Below are positions 1 to 6,665 of a stretch of 21,382 nucleotides of DNA, one piece after another (within the stretch, counting starts at the first letter, position 1; every line of letters begins with the position of its first letter). The notes under the pieces were generated by a model. The model ran no database searches. It had not been told where the DNA came from and saw only the letters and a list, made by a program, of their open reading frames with translations. This DNA is from an uncultured Treponema sp. Lineage in GTDB: Bacteria; Spirochaetota; Spirochaetia; Treponematales; Treponemataceae. Made by a program: the position numbers and the translations under genes. Where the stretch lies: the NCBI GenBank assembly GCA_937893155.1, contig CALBGU010000134.1:1-21382 (forward strand), in the 5' to 3' direction.

Positions 1-1321
1 TAATCACAAAATACATCGCTAATGCCGCAATCAGGTATTTCACGGTATTCCAACTCATTAGCTCAGTATCCTTCAAATACCTTTGCGCAAACACGATTTG
101 CAACAGCAATCCAAGCCCCTCGGCAACCAACGTCCCGATTGCAGCCCCGTTTTGCTGGAATCGCGGAATAAGTATCATATTACAGACCGCATTTGCGACC
201 GCCGCCACAGAAACCGAAATCGTATACAAATACTCTTTGCGCCTCGGAAACAAGATTTCCATACCGACAAAATGCGCAAGACCGACGATAACAATGATGG
301 GAGAAAGAAGCTGTATCGTTTGCACGGCATCAAGATATTTCTCCCCTGCAAAAATCGTTATAATGTCAGAAGATAGCGCAATAATCCCCAAAAAGAACGG
401 AAGGGCAAGAATCAGAATATAGTTGAGCGATACATTTAGATATCGCACATATTCTGCTTCATTAGCGTTTTTCAAGCAGTTTTCCAATCGAGGAATAATA
501 ACAACGCTAAAAATCGTTACAATGGAAATCACGATTCTGATAACTCTGTTCGCAACCGTATAAAGCCCGACATTTGTATCGCCGCAGAAAAGCCCGACCA
601 TCGTAACATCAAGATGCGTATAAACATTCGTTGCAATTATTGAGCAAAAAATAATCAGAACAGGCTTTATATGCTTTGAAGCATGAAGTTTCCTAAGCGG
701 AACACGCTGCACAAATTTTCTCAAATGAACAATATTAAACAAGGCTGAAATACTGTTCATACCCACCGAAATAGCCGCATATCTTAAAAAATGCTCTTTC
801 TGCTTTACCAGCAAGAAAATACACGCTATTTGTATGGTTTTTACGATAATATATCGCAGGGTAATATACGACTGGTTCTCTATGCCCTGATAAAACCAAT
901 CAAAGCTGAATGACGAAAGAAAAATCGTGGGCGCAACAATCAAAAACAGTGTCTTTTGATTGGCAAATTGTGCAACGGAGTTTATGATAACCGCATAAGC
1001 GATATACCCGACAACGACAGTAAAAGCAAGAATGATGCTCAATTCAAATACACTTTGAGAGCGTTCTGCAGCATTATCACGAACACGCGCAATTTCCCTC
1101 ATTCCATACGTTGGGATTCCTAACGCAGTAAAAAGTACAAAATAAGACACAATAGAGTTTGCGAACTCCACTTTTCCGAATCCGTCGGGCTCTAAAACAC
1201 GGCTGATATACGGAAATATTGCAAGCGGAATCAGAAAATTAAGAACAGTGCGAGTTGTGTTGAGAGCAAAATTAAGTTTTAAACTATTAGGCTGTATCTT
1301 ATGTGGCGCGTTTTTCTTCAT
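1..1321 (-). CDS. Polysaccharide (O-antigen/teichoic-type) flippase, Wzx/MATE-like, C-terminus cut by window edge
   Basis: I translated this frame by hand from the ATG at 1321 to base 1. It stays open for 440 codons and runs off the left edge. The protein begins MKKNAPHKIQPNSLKLNF, then has many hydrophobic segments. The segment FPYISRVLEPDGFGKVEFA near residues 37-55 is typical of Wzx-type lipid-linked oligosaccharide flippases (polysaccharide biosynthesis protein family, MOP superfamily). Later segments such as TNVYTHLDVTMVGLFCGD and GLYTVANRV also fit that family. The expected role is moving undecaprenyl-pyrophosphate-linked glycan across the inner membrane. Its ATG overlaps the stop of the upstream small gene (shared ATGA, 1318-1321), so the two are probably translationally coupled. 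Family usual length is about 410-480 residues, so little is missing. Confidence 0.88.
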   Translation of the reverse strand, partial: MKKNAPHKIQPNSLKLNFALNTTRTVLNFLIPLAIFPYISRVLEPDGFGKVEFANSIVSYFVLFTALGIPTYGMREIARVRDNAAERSQSVFELSIILAFTVVVGYIAYAVIINSVAQFANQKTLFLIVAPTIFLSSFSFDWFYQGIENQSYITLRYIIVKTIQIACIFLLVKQKEHFLRYAAISVGMNSISALFNIVHLRKFVQRVPLRKLHASKHIKPVLIIFCSIIATNVYTHLDVTMVGLFCGDTNVGLYTVANRVIRIVISIVTIFSVVIIPRLENCLKNANEAEYVRYLNVSLNYILILALPFFLGIIALSSDIITIFAGEKYLDAVQTIQLLSPIIVIVGLAHFVGMEILFPRRKEYLYTISVSVAAVANAVCNMILIPRFQQNGAAIGTLVAEGLGLLLQIVFAQRYLKDTELMSWNTVKYLIAALAMYFVI

Positions 1322-1695
1322 ATCACCTTCTCCCAGCCCCAGTCATACACCACCTGCATTTCTGCGCCGACCTTTTCCGCCATAGTCGCATAATGCGCAA
1401 TCACCGATTTCCTGATTTCGTCATTGCCGAGTGTAATACAATCATCTTTTATGCAATCCTGCGACAGCACACAAAAAAAGAGAACGATTTTCGCATTGTT
1501 TTGCTCAACGCAGTTGTTATGCTCCATGCAGTTGTTCAGCGCGTATTCTAAAAGCAACTCATTCACGCCGTTCGGGAAAATCGTAATCTCTTTTTCCGCC
1601 CAGCCGTCCGAAATCAACTTTTCGTGCATTAGAGAAATCTTTGTCTGCTCAAAACCTGCCGCCGCAGAACCGACAAGCAGTGCAAAACGAATCAT
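1318..1695 (-). CDS. Unknown 125-residue protein coupled to the flippase
   Basis: I do not recognise a named family. The protein starts MIRFALLVGSAAAGFEQT, a hydrophobic beta-strand followed by a small-residue turn. It then alternates predicted strands (EITIFPN, AKIVLFFCVLS, EMQVVYDWG) and helices, as in a small alpha/beta, perhaps flavodoxin- or caspase-like, fold. That fold guess is weak. Five cysteines lie at about residues 56, 62, 75, 81 and 86. The stretch NNCMEHNNC comes from two imperfect 18-bp DNA repeats near 1498-1535. There is no signal peptide or membrane helix, so it is probably cytoplasmic. It is first in an operon with the flippase (4-bp ATGA overlap) and divergent from an XRE regulator. 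A role in assembling or regulating a surface glycan is inference from position only. Confidence 0.7.
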   Translation of the reverse strand: MIRFALLVGSAAAGFEQTKISLMHEKLISDGWAEKEITIFPNGVNELLLEYALNNCMEHNNCVEQNNAKIVLFFCVLSQDCIKDDCITLGNDEIRKSVIAHYATMAEKVGAEMQVVYDWGWEKVI

Positions 1696-1708
1696 TTTCT
1701 GCCTTTTA

Positions 1709-1784
1709 TTTAGTCTATTAGAATAAATATTAGACTATAGGTCTTTTGAATAAAAGTCAAGCCATTAGTATAAAATTTAGTCTA
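1709..1784. promoter_or_regulatory. Divergent control region with three TTTAGTCTA-type motifs and two candidate promoters
   Basis: TAGTCTA at 1711-1717 and its exact reverse complement TAGACTA at 1731-1737 form an inverted repeat. A further direct copy, TTTAGTCTA, lies at 1776-1784. A good plus-strand promoter fits between them: TTGAAT (1746-1751), 17-bp spacer, TATAAA (1769-1774), placing the third motif at the expected transcription start of the XRE gene. On the minus strand TTGACT (1760-1755) is followed at 15-17 bp by TATAGT/TAGTCT, overlapping the right arm of the inverted repeat. This is what an autoregulated repressor controlling both directions would look like. Binding by the adjacent regulator is inferred. 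Confidence 0.6.
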
Positions 1785-1794
1785 AGAGAATTAT

Positions 1795-2112
1795 ATGACT
1801 GAGAAAGATGTAAAAGAATTATTTGGGTATAACTTAAAACGTATTCGCAAAGATAAAAAGTTCAGCCAAATGGATTTAGCAAATCGGCTGGATATGCATT
1901 TTACATTTATTAGCGACATTGAAAACGGAAAAAAATGGGTATCGCCTGAAACAATTGCAAAAATTGCGACTTTACTGAATGTTGAGCCCTTTCAATTTTT
2001 GCGCCCCAAAGAATTTAAGTTACATCAAGACCCGTCCCTTGAATCTTTTGTGAAAGATTTAGACAGCGCAATTTGCAACATAAAAGCTCACTATAGTTTG
2101 AATTTGATTTAA
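1795..2112 (+). CDS. XRE/Cro-C1-type helix-turn-helix transcriptional regulator
   Basis: This is a 105-residue protein. Residues about 11-65 (LKRIRKDKKFSQMDLANRLD to VEPFQFL) are a complete HTH_3 domain, including the FSQMDLANRL helix, the FISDIENGKK recognition-helix region, and the SPETIAKIATLLNV helices. The remaining 40 residues are acidic and charged, without a sensor or peptidase domain. It is therefore a minimal DNA-binding protein, acting as a dimer as is usual for the family. It lies divergent to the small-protein/flippase operon, with repeated TAGTCTA motifs between them, and probably controls that operon and itself. The ribosome-binding site is weak (AGAGAA just before ATG). Restriction-modification controller (C) proteins have a similar size, but no such genes are visible here. 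Confidence 0.85.
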   Translation: MTEKDVKELFGYNLKRIRKDKKFSQMDLANRLDMHFTFISDIENGKKWVSPETIAKIATLLNVEPFQFLRPKEFKLHQDPSLESFVKDLDSAICNIKAHYSLNLI

Positions 2113-2165
2113 TGCACCAAATTTTCAATAATCCACACTCTTTTTTGCCGAACGCCATTTGTTTC

Positions 2166-2194
2166 TTGTAAAAAATTGAGTTTGTGTGTAAGAT
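2166..2194 (+). promoter_or_regulatory. Candidate sigma-70 promoter of rsmI
   Basis: TTGTAA (2166-2171), a 17-bp spacer and TAAGAT (2189-2194) precede the GTG start at 2201. Transcription would start on or within a base or two of the GTG, so the transcript could be leaderless. The match is moderate, and an unseen upstream promoter is possible. Confidence 0.4.
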
Positions 2195-2200
2195 AAAAGC

Positions 2201-2893
2201 GTGGCAACTTTATATATTGTAGGAACTCCGATTGGCAATTTAGGAGACATTACGGCGCGTGCACTTGAAACGTTCCGCACAGTTGATGTCATTGCGGCAG
2301 AAGACACGCGGCATACCTTGCAGCTGCTGTCTCATTTTGAAATCCGCAAACCGCTTGTGTCGTGCAGGTCGCAGAACGAAGAATTTGCGTCCGAAAAGAT
2401 AATCAAAATGCTTGACGACGGGCAAAATATCGCCTACGCAAGTGACGCAGGAACGCCGGGCGTGAGCGACCCGGGAGCGATTTTGGCAGGCAAAGCGCGC
2501 GAGGCTGGGCACACCGTCGTGCCGATTCCGGGACCGAGTGCATTTGCCACATTGGTGAGCGTGGCGGGCGCGGGCGGAAAAACGCTGGTATTCGAGGGAT
2601 TTTTATCGCCGAAACCTGGTCGTCGGCGCGCGCGGCTTCGGGAGCTAATGGAAATGGACGCGGCGATTGTAATCTACGAAAGTCCTTTCAGAATTGTTAA
2701 GTTGTTGACGGATATTGCCGATATTGATAGTACGAGACGCGTCGTCGTTGGACGTGAATTGACTAAGCTGCACGAGGAAATAAAAGAGGGGACGGCTTCT
2801 TTCATTCGCGATGAATTTGCGGCTCGAGCTAAAATCCAGGGAGAATTCGCTGTATTTATTTCAGGCAATAAAAATACTAAACCCGAGGATTAA
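2201..2893 (+). CDS. rsmI: 16S rRNA (cytidine-1402-2'-O)-methyltransferase RsmI
   Basis: This is a 230-residue SAM-dependent methyltransferase of the tetrapyrrole-methylase fold. In the known family it 2'-O-methylates C1402 in the ribosomal P site. The N-terminus ATLYIVGTPIGNLGDITARAL and the following VIAAEDTRHT are the RsmI signatures. ASDAGTPGVSDPG (about residues 80-92) and VVPIPGPSA (about 105-113) complete the cofactor pocket, and VIYESPFRIVKLL follows. Translation starts at GTG. The protein is about 50 residues shorter than E. coli RsmI and ends soon after EFAVFISGN, so the usual C-terminal helical extension is absent. It lies 35 bp upstream of flgM, probably co-transcribed. A minus-strand frame over its 5' end is a shadow. 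Confidence 0.93.
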   Translation: MATLYIVGTPIGNLGDITARALETFRTVDVIAAEDTRHTLQLLSHFEIRKPLVSCRSQNEEFASEKIIKMLDDGQNIAYASDAGTPGVSDPGAILAGKAREAGHTVVPIPGPSAFATLVSVAGAGGKTLVFEGFLSPKPGRRRARLRELMEMDAAIVIYESPFRIVKLLTDIADIDSTRRVVVGRELTKLHEEIKEGTASFIRDEFAARAKIQGEFAVFISGNKNTKPED

Positions 2894-2928
2894 AACTCCG
2901 ATTATAAAGGAGAAAGGCAGGTCATTGT

Positions 2929-3216
2929 ATGATGATAGACAAAATTAGGGGCGTACAGCCTCTCGAAACGTTGCAGCGCACAGAAAGCGTTGCTCCTAAG
3001 GGTCGAATCCCGTCCGATTCAGACTCTATTTCGGTTTCCGCTGAAGCAAGAGAACTTGCTCAGGAGATGTACCTGCAGGAAGTTGCGGACAATACACCCG
3101 ATGTTCGCAGCGACCTTGTGGCACAAATCAAGGAAAAAATCAAAGACCCGAATTATATCAATAACGCGGTTTTAGCTTCTACTGCTGACCGCATTATGAT
3201 GAGCTACGGTCTGTAA
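2929..3216 (+). CDS. flgM: FlgM-type anti-sigma-28 factor
   Basis: This is a 95-residue protein matching FlgM in size and layout. It has a disordered, polar N-terminal half (MMIDKIRGVQPLETLQRT, DSDSISVSAEARELAQ). The helical C-terminal half (DVRSDLVAQIKEKIKDPNY, LASTADRIMMSYGL) corresponds to the sigma-binding region. SVSAEA followed by paired helices is the recognisable family pattern. In flagellated bacteria FlgM holds sigma-28 (FliA) inactive until the hook is complete and FlgM is exported. Spirochaete flagella are periplasmic, so the export cue may differ. A purine-rich ribosome-binding region (AAAGGAGAAAGG, 2906-2917) precedes ATG-ATG; the second ATG (2932) is an alternative start. A strong terminator follows, making this the last gene of the rsmI-flgM unit. 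Confidence 0.82.
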   Translation: MMIDKIRGVQPLETLQRTESVAPKGRIPSDSDSISVSAEARELAQEMYLQEVADNTPDVRSDLVAQIKEKIKDPNYINNAVLASTADRIMMSYGL

Positions 3217-3258
3217 ACAATCGTTCTGCAGCCCGTAAACATAAAAAGTCAGACGTTG

Positions 3259-3291
3259 AAGACGGAAGCTTTATGTTTCCGTCTTTTTTTT
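3259..3291 (+). terminator. Rho-independent terminator after flgM
   Basis: AAGACGGAA (3259-3267) pairs perfectly with TTCCGTCTT (3277-3285) across a 9-nt loop and runs directly into a T tract (3284-3291). Confidence 0.9.
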
Positions 3292-3388
3292 CAGTAAAAG
3301 CTAAAGATGTTGCGAAAAAGCGGCTTGTACGGCGCATTTTTTACAGCAAATCGGTTATTTTAACATTCAATAAAGGGAATTTTTTGCG

Positions 3389-4537
3389 ATGGCAGATTTT
3401 ACATTCAGAATTTCACCAAATATCATTTTGGGGTCGTACACGGCGAGCAGACTTGGGCAGTTTGCCGCTGATTACGGTTCGCGGTTTATGGTCATTCTTG
3501 ACCCGCTTCTAAAAGAAGTGAATCTCACTGACAAAATCTTGCAGCCGCTTGTTGAGCATCAAGTAAATCATTTTGTTTTTGATGACGTTACGACTTCCGT
3601 TTCGGCAAATACGGTGGAAAATGCGCTCAAACTTGCTCGCGAAGCGCACGTTCAGGGCGTGATTGCGGCGGGCGGCGCAAAGGCGATTACGCTGGGGCGC
3701 GCGGTTTCAGCGCTGTTCAACGAAAAGCAGAATGTCTACAATTATTTTGACGACACGGCGATTAGCGCAGAGTCGTTGCCGCTGATTTGTCTTCCGACCA
3801 CAATGCGCGATATTTTTGTGTTTACCGACAGACTCCCCGTCATCGATTCTAGAAGCCGCCGAATAAAATTGCTCCGAGTATCTCCTTCCCTTTCAAAGCT
3901 GGTTATGTTTGACCCGAATTTGGGCGTTACGCTCAGCGAAAATCAAACCTCATCAATCTCGCTTGAGATTTTGAGCATTGCGCTTGAATCGTATTTGTCG
4001 CAGAAAGCATCGTTTTTCAGCGATATGATAATCGAGAAATCTTTGGAGCTGTTGAGCTATTCCGTGGACGGCTCGCCGACGCTTTCGATTACTACGCCGC
4101 CGAATGAGCTTTTGTGCCAGAGCGGATTTATGGCTTCGCTGGGCTCGGCAACGAGTTCGCTTGGGGCGGCAAGTTTGCTGTCGCTGTGCATAAATGCGCG
4201 ATTCAATATCTCGCGCTCGCTCACGGCGGTGATTTTGCTCCCGTATGTCATTGAAGACGCGATGACATACAAAGCCGACCGCGTGGCAAAAGTGGCGCGA
4301 ATTATGCGCGTAGCAACGAGCGAGATGTCGGATACAGAAGCGGCGGAGAAGTTTGCGGCGGAGGCACGCCAGCGCATCGCTAAGGCGCAGCTTCCCGCTC
4401 GGTTAAAAGAACTCAACATCTCGATTGAGCAGCTATCTCTTGCCGCCGAGGACGCGGGCAGTCTTGAGCTGATGAACAGCGTCCAGCGCAGTATGAACAC
4501 CGATGACCTTTTTGCTCTCATCAAAAAGGCGTTCTAA
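3389..4537 (+). CDS. Fe-dependent alcohol dehydrogenase-fold protein with degenerate cofactor and metal sites
   Basis: This 382-residue protein has the length and order of the iron-containing ADH / glycerol dehydrogenase / dehydroquinate synthase superfamily. It has an N-terminal Rossmann-like half with VQGVIAAGGAKAITLGRAV at 88-106, LPTTMRD at 135-141, and an all-helical C-terminal half (LGAASLLSLCI to AVILLPYVIEDA). Yet the family's hallmark residues are replaced. The GGGSxxD loop is GGAKAIT (95-101). The DxxxH metal pair aligns with ExxxI (E193, I197). The two further histidine ligands, from HALxH and PHG, fall in SLLSL (262-266) and SRS (275-277). It probably does not bind a catalytic metal; a structural, regulatory or altered-substrate role is open. 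A promoter is not clear; AAAGGGA (3373-3379) is the ribosome-binding site. Confidence 0.7.
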   Translation: MADFTFRISPNIILGSYTASRLGQFAADYGSRFMVILDPLLKEVNLTDKILQPLVEHQVNHFVFDDVTTSVSANTVENALKLAREAHVQGVIAAGGAKAITLGRAVSALFNEKQNVYNYFDDTAISAESLPLICLPTTMRDIFVFTDRLPVIDSRSRRIKLLRVSPSLSKLVMFDPNLGVTLSENQTSSISLEILSIALESYLSQKASFFSDMIIEKSLELLSYSVDGSPTLSITTPPNELLCQSGFMASLGSATSSLGAASLLSLCINARFNISRSLTAVILLPYVIEDAMTYKADRVAKVARIMRVATSEMSDTEAAEKFAAEARQRIAKAQLPARLKELNISIEQLSLAAEDAGSLELMNSVQRSMNTDDLFALIKKAF

Positions 4538-4572
4538 GGACAATCGAACTACACAAAGACTATCTGAAAACG

Positions 4573-4597
4573 AGCAAGGGGCTTACCGCCCCTTGTT
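4573..4597 (+). terminator. Hairpin, probable terminator after the Fe-ADH-fold gene
   Basis: CAAGGGGC (4575-4582) and GCCCCTTG (4588-4595) form an 8-bp GC-rich stem with a 5-nt loop, extended by a G-T and an A-T pair. The T content downstream is modest, so termination may be partial. Confidence 0.5.
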
Positions 4598-4636
4598 GCG
4601 TTCTTACCACAAAAAAGAAACAAACAGGAAACAACA

Positions 4637-5449
4637 GTGATTGACCCACATAAACTCTTTCAACTTGAGGGCGGGCAGAAGCGCAGAAAGCTCGCCTTAA
4701 CGTTCGGCGCATTGGAGCGCGACATCGCGGGGATTGCCGAAAAGGGCACCGAGTATGACTTTACGTCGATGAGCCGCGAGGAATACACGAAAACGCTGGT
4801 GCGCATTGTGCTACAAGACCCAAAATTATCCCCAGATGCCGCCTCGGAGCTGGAGGAGGCGCTTTCTGCCGTGCCGTTTGACGAGCGCCGCGCCTGCAAC
4901 ATCGCGCGCAATCACCTTTTGGCTCTCATCGGCACGTTTCCAGCCGAGTGGGATTTAGTCATTGCGCCGCACTCCCCTGCCTCGTCTGGAGGCGGCGTGG
5001 TAAGCGAGCGGGATTTTTACGCAGGGCTGTCGGTGTACGCGGAGGATATTCGCTCGCCGTTCAATGTCGGCTCGATATTCCGCACCGCCGAAGGTATGGG
5101 GCTGGAGCGCGTCTACGTTTCGCCGCATTGCACCGACCCGCTTCACCCTAAGGCGATTCGGAGCGGAATGGGGTGCATAGAAACAATGGGCTTTGAGCGC
5201 AAAAGCCTTGACGAACTGCCCGACGTACCCGTGTTCGCGCTTGAAACAGGCGGCACACCGCTCAAGGATTTCGTCTTCCCCAAGCGCGGCATTGTTATTA
5301 TCGGCTCGGAAGAACTCGGCGTGAGCCCGCAAGCCCTTCGCCGTGCTACATACGGGCGCGTAAGCATTCCGATGAAGGGATTAAAGGCAAGTTTGAACGT
5401 CGGCGTGGCGTTCGGCATTCTGGTGCAAGCGTGGATAGAAAGCCTTTGA
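4637..5449 (+). CDS. SpoU/TrmH-family (SPOUT) RNA 2'-O-ribose methyltransferase
   Basis: This is a 270-residue protein starting at GTG after AGGAA. The C-terminal half is a complete trefoil-knot methyltransferase: motif 1 NVGSIFRTAEGMG (143-155), motif 2 VIIGSEELGVS (220-230), and motif 3 VSIPMKGLKASLNVGVAFGI (242-261). The conserved motif-1 Asn/Arg and motif-2 Glu are present. Such enzymes methylate ribose 2'-OH groups of tRNA or rRNA using SAM. The N-terminal ~125 residues are charged and helical with no recognised domain. They are not an obvious L30e-like substrate-binding domain, so the target RNA cannot be named. It is convergent with the DUF4340 gene and separated from it by a repeat array and terminator. 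Confidence 0.88.
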   Translation: MIDPHKLFQLEGGQKRRKLALTFGALERDIAGIAEKGTEYDFTSMSREEYTKTLVRIVLQDPKLSPDAASELEEALSAVPFDERRACNIARNHLLALIGTFPAEWDLVIAPHSPASSGGGVVSERDFYAGLSVYAEDIRSPFNVGSIFRTAEGMGLERVYVSPHCTDPLHPKAIRSGMGCIETMGFERKSLDELPDVPVFALETGGTPLKDFVFPKRGIVIIGSEELGVSPQALRRATYGRVSIPMKGLKASLNVGVAFGILVQAWIESL

Positions 5450-5495
5450 TTGCTTTGTGCAATGCTTTTCTAGGCGAGGCGCAGTTATTTTCTAG

Positions 5496-5655
5496 CCTAG
5501 GCGCAAATATGCGCGTAGCCTAGGCGCAAGTATGCGCGTAACCTAGGCGCAAGTATGCGCGTAACTTAGGCGCAAGTATGCGCGTAACCTAGGCGCAAAT
5601 GTGCGCGTAACCTAGGCGCACTTTTTTTGTCGCTTAGGCGCAGAGTTTCGGTGCG
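5496..5655. repeat. Tandem array of 23-bp units, five full and two degenerate copies
   Basis: Full copies start at 5496, 5519, 5542, 5565 and 5588. Degenerate copies start at 5611 and 5633. Each full unit begins CCTAGGCGCA (CTTAGG in copy 4) and ends TGCGCGTAA (TAG in copy 1). Within each unit GCGCA and TGCGC flank a 4-nt loop (AGTA, AATA or AATG), so every copy can fold a small hairpin; the next unit's CCTAGG is itself a palindrome. A partial TAGGCG/GGCGCAG element lies just before, at about 5471-5483. The array sits in the convergent gap between the TrmH-family gene and the DUF4340 gene. There is no CRISPR-like spacer structure, and 23 is not a codon multiple. Confidence 0.95.
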
Positions 5656-5670
5656 GTGTCGATGAGTATA

Positions 5671-5713
5671 AAAAAGCGCGATATATTCCCTGTGAGAACA
5701 TATCGCGCTTTTT
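5671..5713. terminator. Bidirectional terminator between convergent genes
   Basis: A perfect 14-bp stem pairs AAAAAGCGCGATAT (5671-5684) with ATATCGCGCTTTTT (5700-5713) around a 15-nt loop. T tracts lie on the 3' side for both strands, so it can end both the TrmH-family and the DUF4340 transcripts. Confidence 0.92.
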
Positions 5714-5744
5714 GTTTGTAAGCTAGAAAGAGCCGTGCGCTGTC

Positions 5745-6665
5745 TTATTGCGCCTTTAGCTCCTCGAGCGTCTTAGAAAGATTGCCTCCTGCATATTGCG
5801 TTATCTTAAAGCGATACGGGCTTTCGGAACATTCCGTTGTATAGGTGTCGTCAGCGCCTTTTGCCGCAATGTTCACGCTGATTGTCTTCCCTTTTGCAGT
5901 AATCTCAAGCGTTGTCTGTGCGTCGAGCGGCGTTGTGTCGCTTTCGTCTGTCCAGTCGCTTGCATTGAGAATCGCAATGCTTGAAACCCACGAAGCAACT
6001 TTTGCGCTGTCTACAGACTGTTCTGTGTCTATCTCGCCGCTTTCGGTGAGCAGAGCCCACTCTGCCGCTCCGTCTTCGCTTGCGGCAGGCAGTCGCATAA
6101 CGGCGAAGTTCCCTGCGCTCGAGCGGGAAACCACCTTTTCGATGTCGGCGGAGGCAAAGGAATAAATGCTGTTGTCGCGCAGTTGTTCCGCTGTGGAGCT
6201 GAACAGCGCGGCGAGAGAGCCTGATGCCAAGCCCACCGCTTTTTCTCCGTCAAGGCGAATGTAGGTCTGCGAGCCTGTAACGGAGGCTTTGCCGATTTCC
6301 ATTGTGCGCAAGAGTTGTTCGCCTGCCCACGCTTTCACCGTGATAACGTTTGCTTCGTCCAAGCCGTACAGAGAAGCGTCGTTTGCGCTTGAAGATACCG
6401 TGTCCAAAATCTTGATAGATTTTATTTGTTCGGCAATCTGCGACGCTTTGCTTTCGTTTGCTGTGTATTTTCCAACCTTCCAGCCGTCTGCGTTCTTTGT
6501 CAGCGTAATCTCGCCGTTTTCTTTGCAAGAAAGCGTTATCGTGCTGATGTCCTCGCTTAGTGTAAGCTCCCGCACGGTGTTTTTGCGGCTCGAGGCAATC
6601 TGAAATGCGTATACCGCGAGCAAAAACACGGCAAGACAGAGCAATATAATCTTTCGTTTTCCCAT
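5745..6665 (-). CDS. DUF4340 membrane-anchored protein of the Gld-type ABC cluster
   Basis: This is a 306-residue protein. Residues about 5-22 (KIILLCLAVFLLAVYAFQ) form one N-terminal membrane anchor. The rest is a soluble, beta-rich extracytoplasmic region. The order of strand and small repeats (ITLTKNADGWKVGKY, SLYGLDEANVITVKAWAGEQ, SYIRLDGEKAVGLASG) fits DUF4340, a family routinely encoded right after GldG-like proteins. Its biochemical role is unknown; an accessory of the transporter is inferred. The ATG abuts the GldG stop codon with no gap, and a strong AGGAGG lies 8 nt upstream inside the GldG gene, so it is the last gene of the four-gene operon. It ends at the bidirectional terminator. 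Confidence 0.82.
   Translation of the reverse strand: MGKRKIILLCLAVFLLAVYAFQIASSRKNTVRELTLSEDISTITLSCKENGEITLTKNADGWKVGKYTANESKASQIAEQIKSIKILDTVSSSANDASLYGLDEANVITVKAWAGEQLLRTMEIGKASVTGSQTYIRLDGEKAVGLASGSLAALFSSTAEQLRDNSIYSFASADIEKVVSRSSAGNFAVMRLPAASEDGAAEWALLTESGEIDTEQSVDSAKVASWVSSIAILNASDWTDESDTTPLDAQTTLEITAKGKTISVNIAAKGADDTYTTECSESPYRFKITQYAGGNLSKTLEELKAQ

Noticed and set aside
83..422. Two short plus-strand open frames
   Set aside because: They lie opposite the flippase frame, which stays open over the whole interval and has clear family motifs.
4057..4524. 155-codon minus-strand frame inside the Fe-ADH-fold gene
   Set aside because: Serine/alanine/arginine-rich antisense shadow with no initiation signal.
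5496..5655. CRISPR array
   Set aside because: The units are contiguous 23-mers without unique spacers, and no cas gene is nearby.
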